Of a DNA stretch of 16,232 nt, positions 14,495-16,232 are shown piece after piece; position 1 is the stretch's first letter; every line of letters starts with the position of its first letter. The translations under genes were made by a program, and so were the position numbers. The notes under the pieces were generated by a model that saw nothing but the letters and a program-made list of their open reading frames with translations, did not search any database and was not told the origin of the DNA. This DNA is from CAYLJJ01 sp964384025 (GTDB lineage Bacteria > Myxococcota_A > Bradymonadia > UBA7976 > UBA1532): assembly GCA_964384025.1 (NCBI GenBank), contig CAYLJJ010000122.1, positions 1 to 16,232 of the forward strand. The letters are read 5' to 3'.

Positions 14495-14902
14495 TTGAAG
14501 CGGCAAATTGAAAGAATCTTGAGAGAGTCTCAGAAGATAGCTGTCTTGGGAGCACACCGAGACAAAAGCCGCCATGCCTACAGAGTTCCTCAATATTTCC
14601 ACGAGCAGGGCTACCACATCTTCCCCATAAACCCTCGACAACTGGGAGAGGTCCTCTGGGGAGAGCCTGTACGGGCCCGCCTTGATGAGTTGAAAATTCC
14701 CATAGATGTAGTGGATATTTTTCGCCAAGCTGCGGCGCTTCCTGCTCACCTCTCGGAGATCTTAGCGATGAAGCCTCTACCCAAAGTTGTTTGGATGCAG
14801 CTGGGTGTCCGCAATGAGGAGGTCGCTCGCGCCCTGGAGGAGCGAGGGATCGAGGTTATCCAAGACCGCTGTATGTTGGCTGAACATCGAGAGCAAAAAT
14901 AG
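14495..14902 (+). CDS. CoA-binding protein (YccU-like)
   Basis: This 135-residue single-domain Rossmann protein matches the CoA_binding family typified by E. coli YccU. The nucleotide-binding part is IAVLGAHRDKSRHAYRVPQY with HIFPINPRQLGEVLWGEP after it. The C-terminal signature VVWMQLGVRNEEVARALEERG ends in EVIQDRCMLAEH, which is diagnostic. Family members bind CoA or related nucleotides; the cellular role is unknown. The start is TTG 14495 by its GGAGG; the open frame upstream (to 14357) overlaps the divergent gene and has no family similarity. Thioredoxin follows 24 nt downstream on the same strand, so the two are probably cotranscribed. Confidence 0.9.
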   Translation: MKRQIERILRESQKIAVLGAHRDKSRHAYRVPQYFHEQGYHIFPINPRQLGEVLWGEPVRARLDELKIPIDVVDIFRQAAALPAHLSEILAMKPLPKVVWMQLGVRNEEVARALEERGIEVIQDRCMLAEHREQK

Positions 14903-14926
14903 ACATTTAACTGACTGGAGATCCAG

Positions 14927-15322
14927 ATGAACAAGCCCATTGAGATCCGCAATTTCAGCGAGTTTAGAGCTCAGGTGCTGGAGGCGGAGATGCCGGTCGT
15001 CGTTGACTTTTGGGCCACTTGGTGCGGCCCCTGTAAGGCGATGGCGCCTATCTTCGCCCGCGTCGCGCAGCGTTTCCCAGAGGTGCGCTTCGCCAAAGTA
15101 GATACAGAGCGCGCCCGAGAGGTTGCTCAGGCTCATAACATCCGCAGCCTGCCCACCATCGCCATCTTCTGGAAGGGTGAACTCAGGGATGTGATGGTCG
15201 GGATGCGCAGCGAGGCTGCCCTGAGCAAGCGAGTACAATCCCTACAGAACAAATCTGAGGGCCGGGGCCTCCTCTCCAGGCTCTTTGGGAAGAAGAAAGA
15301 GGAAAAACAAGCTGAAGATTGA
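14927..15322 (+). CDS. Thioredoxin with basic C-terminal extension
   Basis: This cytoplasmic dithiol-disulphide oxidoreductase has the active site WCGPC (Cys33, Cys36) after VVVDFWAT and the conserved cis-Pro at RSLPT (Pro76). The length is 131 residues, about 20-25 more than a standard thioredoxin. The extra C-terminal part (about 108-131, GRGLLSRLFGKKKEEKQAED) is basic then acidic and looks like a flexible tail, perhaps for binding a partner or membrane; that is inference. GGAG lies 6 nt before ATG 14927. It is probably in an operon with the CoA-binding gene. The gene symbol is not given because several thioredoxin paralogues are likely. Confidence 0.92.
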   Translation: MNKPIEIRNFSEFRAQVLEAEMPVVVDFWATWCGPCKAMAPIFARVAQRFPEVRFAKVDTERAREVAQAHNIRSLPTIAIFWKGELRDVMVGMRSEAALSKRVQSLQNKSEGRGLLSRLFGKKKEEKQAED

Positions 15323-15360
15323 TCTGATCTCAGCCCTCTCTGGAGAGCAGAGGAGCTTCA

Positions 15361-15543
15361 CTATCTTGCTCTCCCCATGATCACAACTGTGCGTTGCAGG
15401 TCGCGGATCTCTTCGGTTTCATCTTCAATCTTCTGAGAGTTTCTGGCCTTTGCTTTTAACAAGAATTCTCGAGCGCCAGCGACATCCTCTAGAATTTTGA
15501 GGTGTTTTTTGGAACGTCCAGGCTTGAAAGTCCTGGGTTGCAA
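15361..15543 (-). CDS. Possible small protein, 60 residues (doubtful)
   Basis: This frame has a protein-like composition: a basic N-terminus (RTFKPGRSKKHLK) and a charged amphipathic helix (KIEDETEEIRDLQR). It matches no family I know. It would start at TTG 15543 without a ribosome binding site, just 45 nt after an in-frame stop. It lies in the 285-base gap between thioredoxin and the hydrolase, where no other feature is seen. Confidence 0.25.
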   Translation of the reverse strand: MQPRTFKPGRSKKHLKILEDVAGAREFLLKAKARNSQKIEDETEEIRDLQRTVVIMGRAR

Positions 15544-15607
15544 GTCGGCGGGAGCGCGTAACCCATCAGGCGCCTCAGAGCCGCTTTAAGAGAATCGGAG
15601 TTCGACG

Positions 15608-16195
15608 ATGAAGATGTTTTTGATCTGGTCACTTGTCTTCGGCTCTACGCCCAACGCCCCCAATCAGAGGGCCTATAAGATCGAGACAGGGATGCTCGGC
15701 GGCGCGCTCTATAAAATCGCGATTCCCAAGGAGTGGAACCGCAAGCTCATCATACATGCACATGGTGGCCGGCCTGAGAAGGCCCCGCTCTCTGCAGATT
15801 TCAAGATCAGCGGCACCTATAGTGAAGCTCTGCTTGAAGAGGGTTGGATGATTGCAGAGACAAGCTATCGCAGGAATGGTGTGTTCGTGCAGGATGGTGT
15901 CGAAGATGTCAGGGCGCTCTATGAATTCATCGCCAAACATCATTCTAAGCCCCTAAACGCCTATATCATTGGAGCCTCGATGGGGGGCAAGATCGCGCTC
16001 AGGATCGCTGAAGAAGAGCGACACCAGTTTGATGGAATATTGGCCATCGGTGCCGCGCTCCTCTGTGAAGACAACGATATCTCCATGTGTGAAGATAAGA
16101 GTAACCTTGATAAGCTCAAATTCCAACCAAACATCCCCATCCTTTTCTATAGTAACATCAACGAGATAGATGATATTAAAGTAACTTCTCAATAA
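15608..16195 (+). CDS. Alpha/beta hydrolase, apparently truncated at the C-terminus
   Basis: The 195-residue protein begins with a short hydrophobic segment that may be a signal peptide (MKMFLIWSLVFGSTPNA). It has the alpha/beta-hydrolase core: the oxyanion-region HAHGG (50-54), the strand-turn GWMIAETSYRRNG, and the nucleophile elbow GASMGG with Ser124. It then reaches PNIPILFYSN, the strand that precedes the catalytic Asp, and stops at TAA 16193-16195 soon after. The catalytic His and the last part of the fold are missing, so it is probably inactive or a pseudogene made by an insertion, deletion or rearrangement near 16180-16195. GGAG lies 7 nt before ATG 15608. Codon choice looks somewhat more AT-rich than in neighbours. 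Confidence 0.8.
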   Translation: MKMFLIWSLVFGSTPNAPNQRAYKIETGMLGGALYKIAIPKEWNRKLIIHAHGGRPEKAPLSADFKISGTYSEALLEEGWMIAETSYRRNGVFVQDGVEDVRALYEFIAKHHSKPLNAYIIGASMGGKIALRIAEEERHQFDGILAIGAALLCEDNDISMCEDKSNLDKLKFQPNIPILFYSNINEIDDIKVTSQ

Positions 16196-16232
16196 GTCCG
16201 GGCGCTCGCTGTAATCTACGCGGCCAGGGCTT
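16196..16232. other. Unassigned sequence after the truncated hydrolase
   Basis: These last 37 bases are clearly GC-richer than the gene before them and do not continue the hydrolase frame in a recognisable way. They may be the edge of an inserted or rearranged segment, but too little is visible to say. Confidence 0.3.

Noticed and set aside
15334..15356. Terminator after thioredoxin (CTCTC/GAGAG inverted repeat)
   Set aside because: The stem is only 4-5 bp and no T run follows.
1..16232. CRISPR array, tRNA, rRNA, toxin-antitoxin or defence system
   Set aside because: No regularly spaced repeats, cloverleaf, rRNA segment or recognisable system of this kind was seen on either strand.

Overview
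The window looks like chromosomal DNA of a free-living, moderately GC-rich Gram-negative bacterium. The best guess is a member of the Myxococcota/Bradymonadota or a related deltaproteobacterial lineage. This rests on a secreted protein with repeated short Cys-rich units ending in a MYXO-CTERM-like tail (Gly-Cys motif, hydrophobic helix, Arg cluster), a DUF4846 protein, an outer-membrane beta-barrel protein and an orphan sigma-54 activator. The placement is inference; there is no rRNA or other decisive marker. The DNA is compact: three convergent gene pairs overlap at their 3' ends, and GATC tetramers are strikingly frequent.

Layout. 1-162: 3' end of a group II intron (domains V and VI visible), with the rest outside the window. 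182-634 (-): UPF0178/YaiI-family protein. 772-4261 (+): three-gene molybdenum hydroxylase operon of the xanthine dehydrogenase family, in the order Mo, 2Fe-2S, FAD subunit, with both junctions ATGA overlaps. 4377-5462 (+): exported lipocalin-like protein. 5477-7641 (-): a sigma-54 activator consisting only of AAA+ and Fis domains, followed by a GT4 glycosyltransferase, probably one transcript. 7704-8459 (+): dapF (lysine and peptidoglycan precursor synthesis), convergent and overlapping with 8443-9114 (-): ribosomal protein L3, which is unusual in standing apart from the S10 operon. 9115-9528: a 414-base stretch without a confident gene.

9529-10956 (+): a tail-anchored unknown protein, then a secreted DUF4846 protein whose start lies next to a hairpin. 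10951-11682 (-) and 11855-13135 (+): a divergent pair, an outer-membrane beta-barrel protein and the Cys-rich surface protein, sharing a 172-base promoter region. 13126-14397 (-): DUF3754/TMEM143-type membrane protein. 14495-15322 (+): CoA-binding protein and thioredoxin, a likely two-gene operon. 15608-16195 (+): an alpha/beta hydrolase that stops before its family's C-terminal catalytic part.

Working together: the Xdh subunits form one enzyme, the sigma-54 activator may control transcription of a polysaccharide-related gene set including its neighbouring glycosyltransferase, and several genes encode envelope or surface proteins. I found no CRISPR array, tRNA, rRNA, defence island or complete transposon. 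The least ordinary points are the variant intron domain V, the solitary L3 gene, the hairpin covering a ribosome binding site, the sorting-tag protein and the truncated hydrolase.
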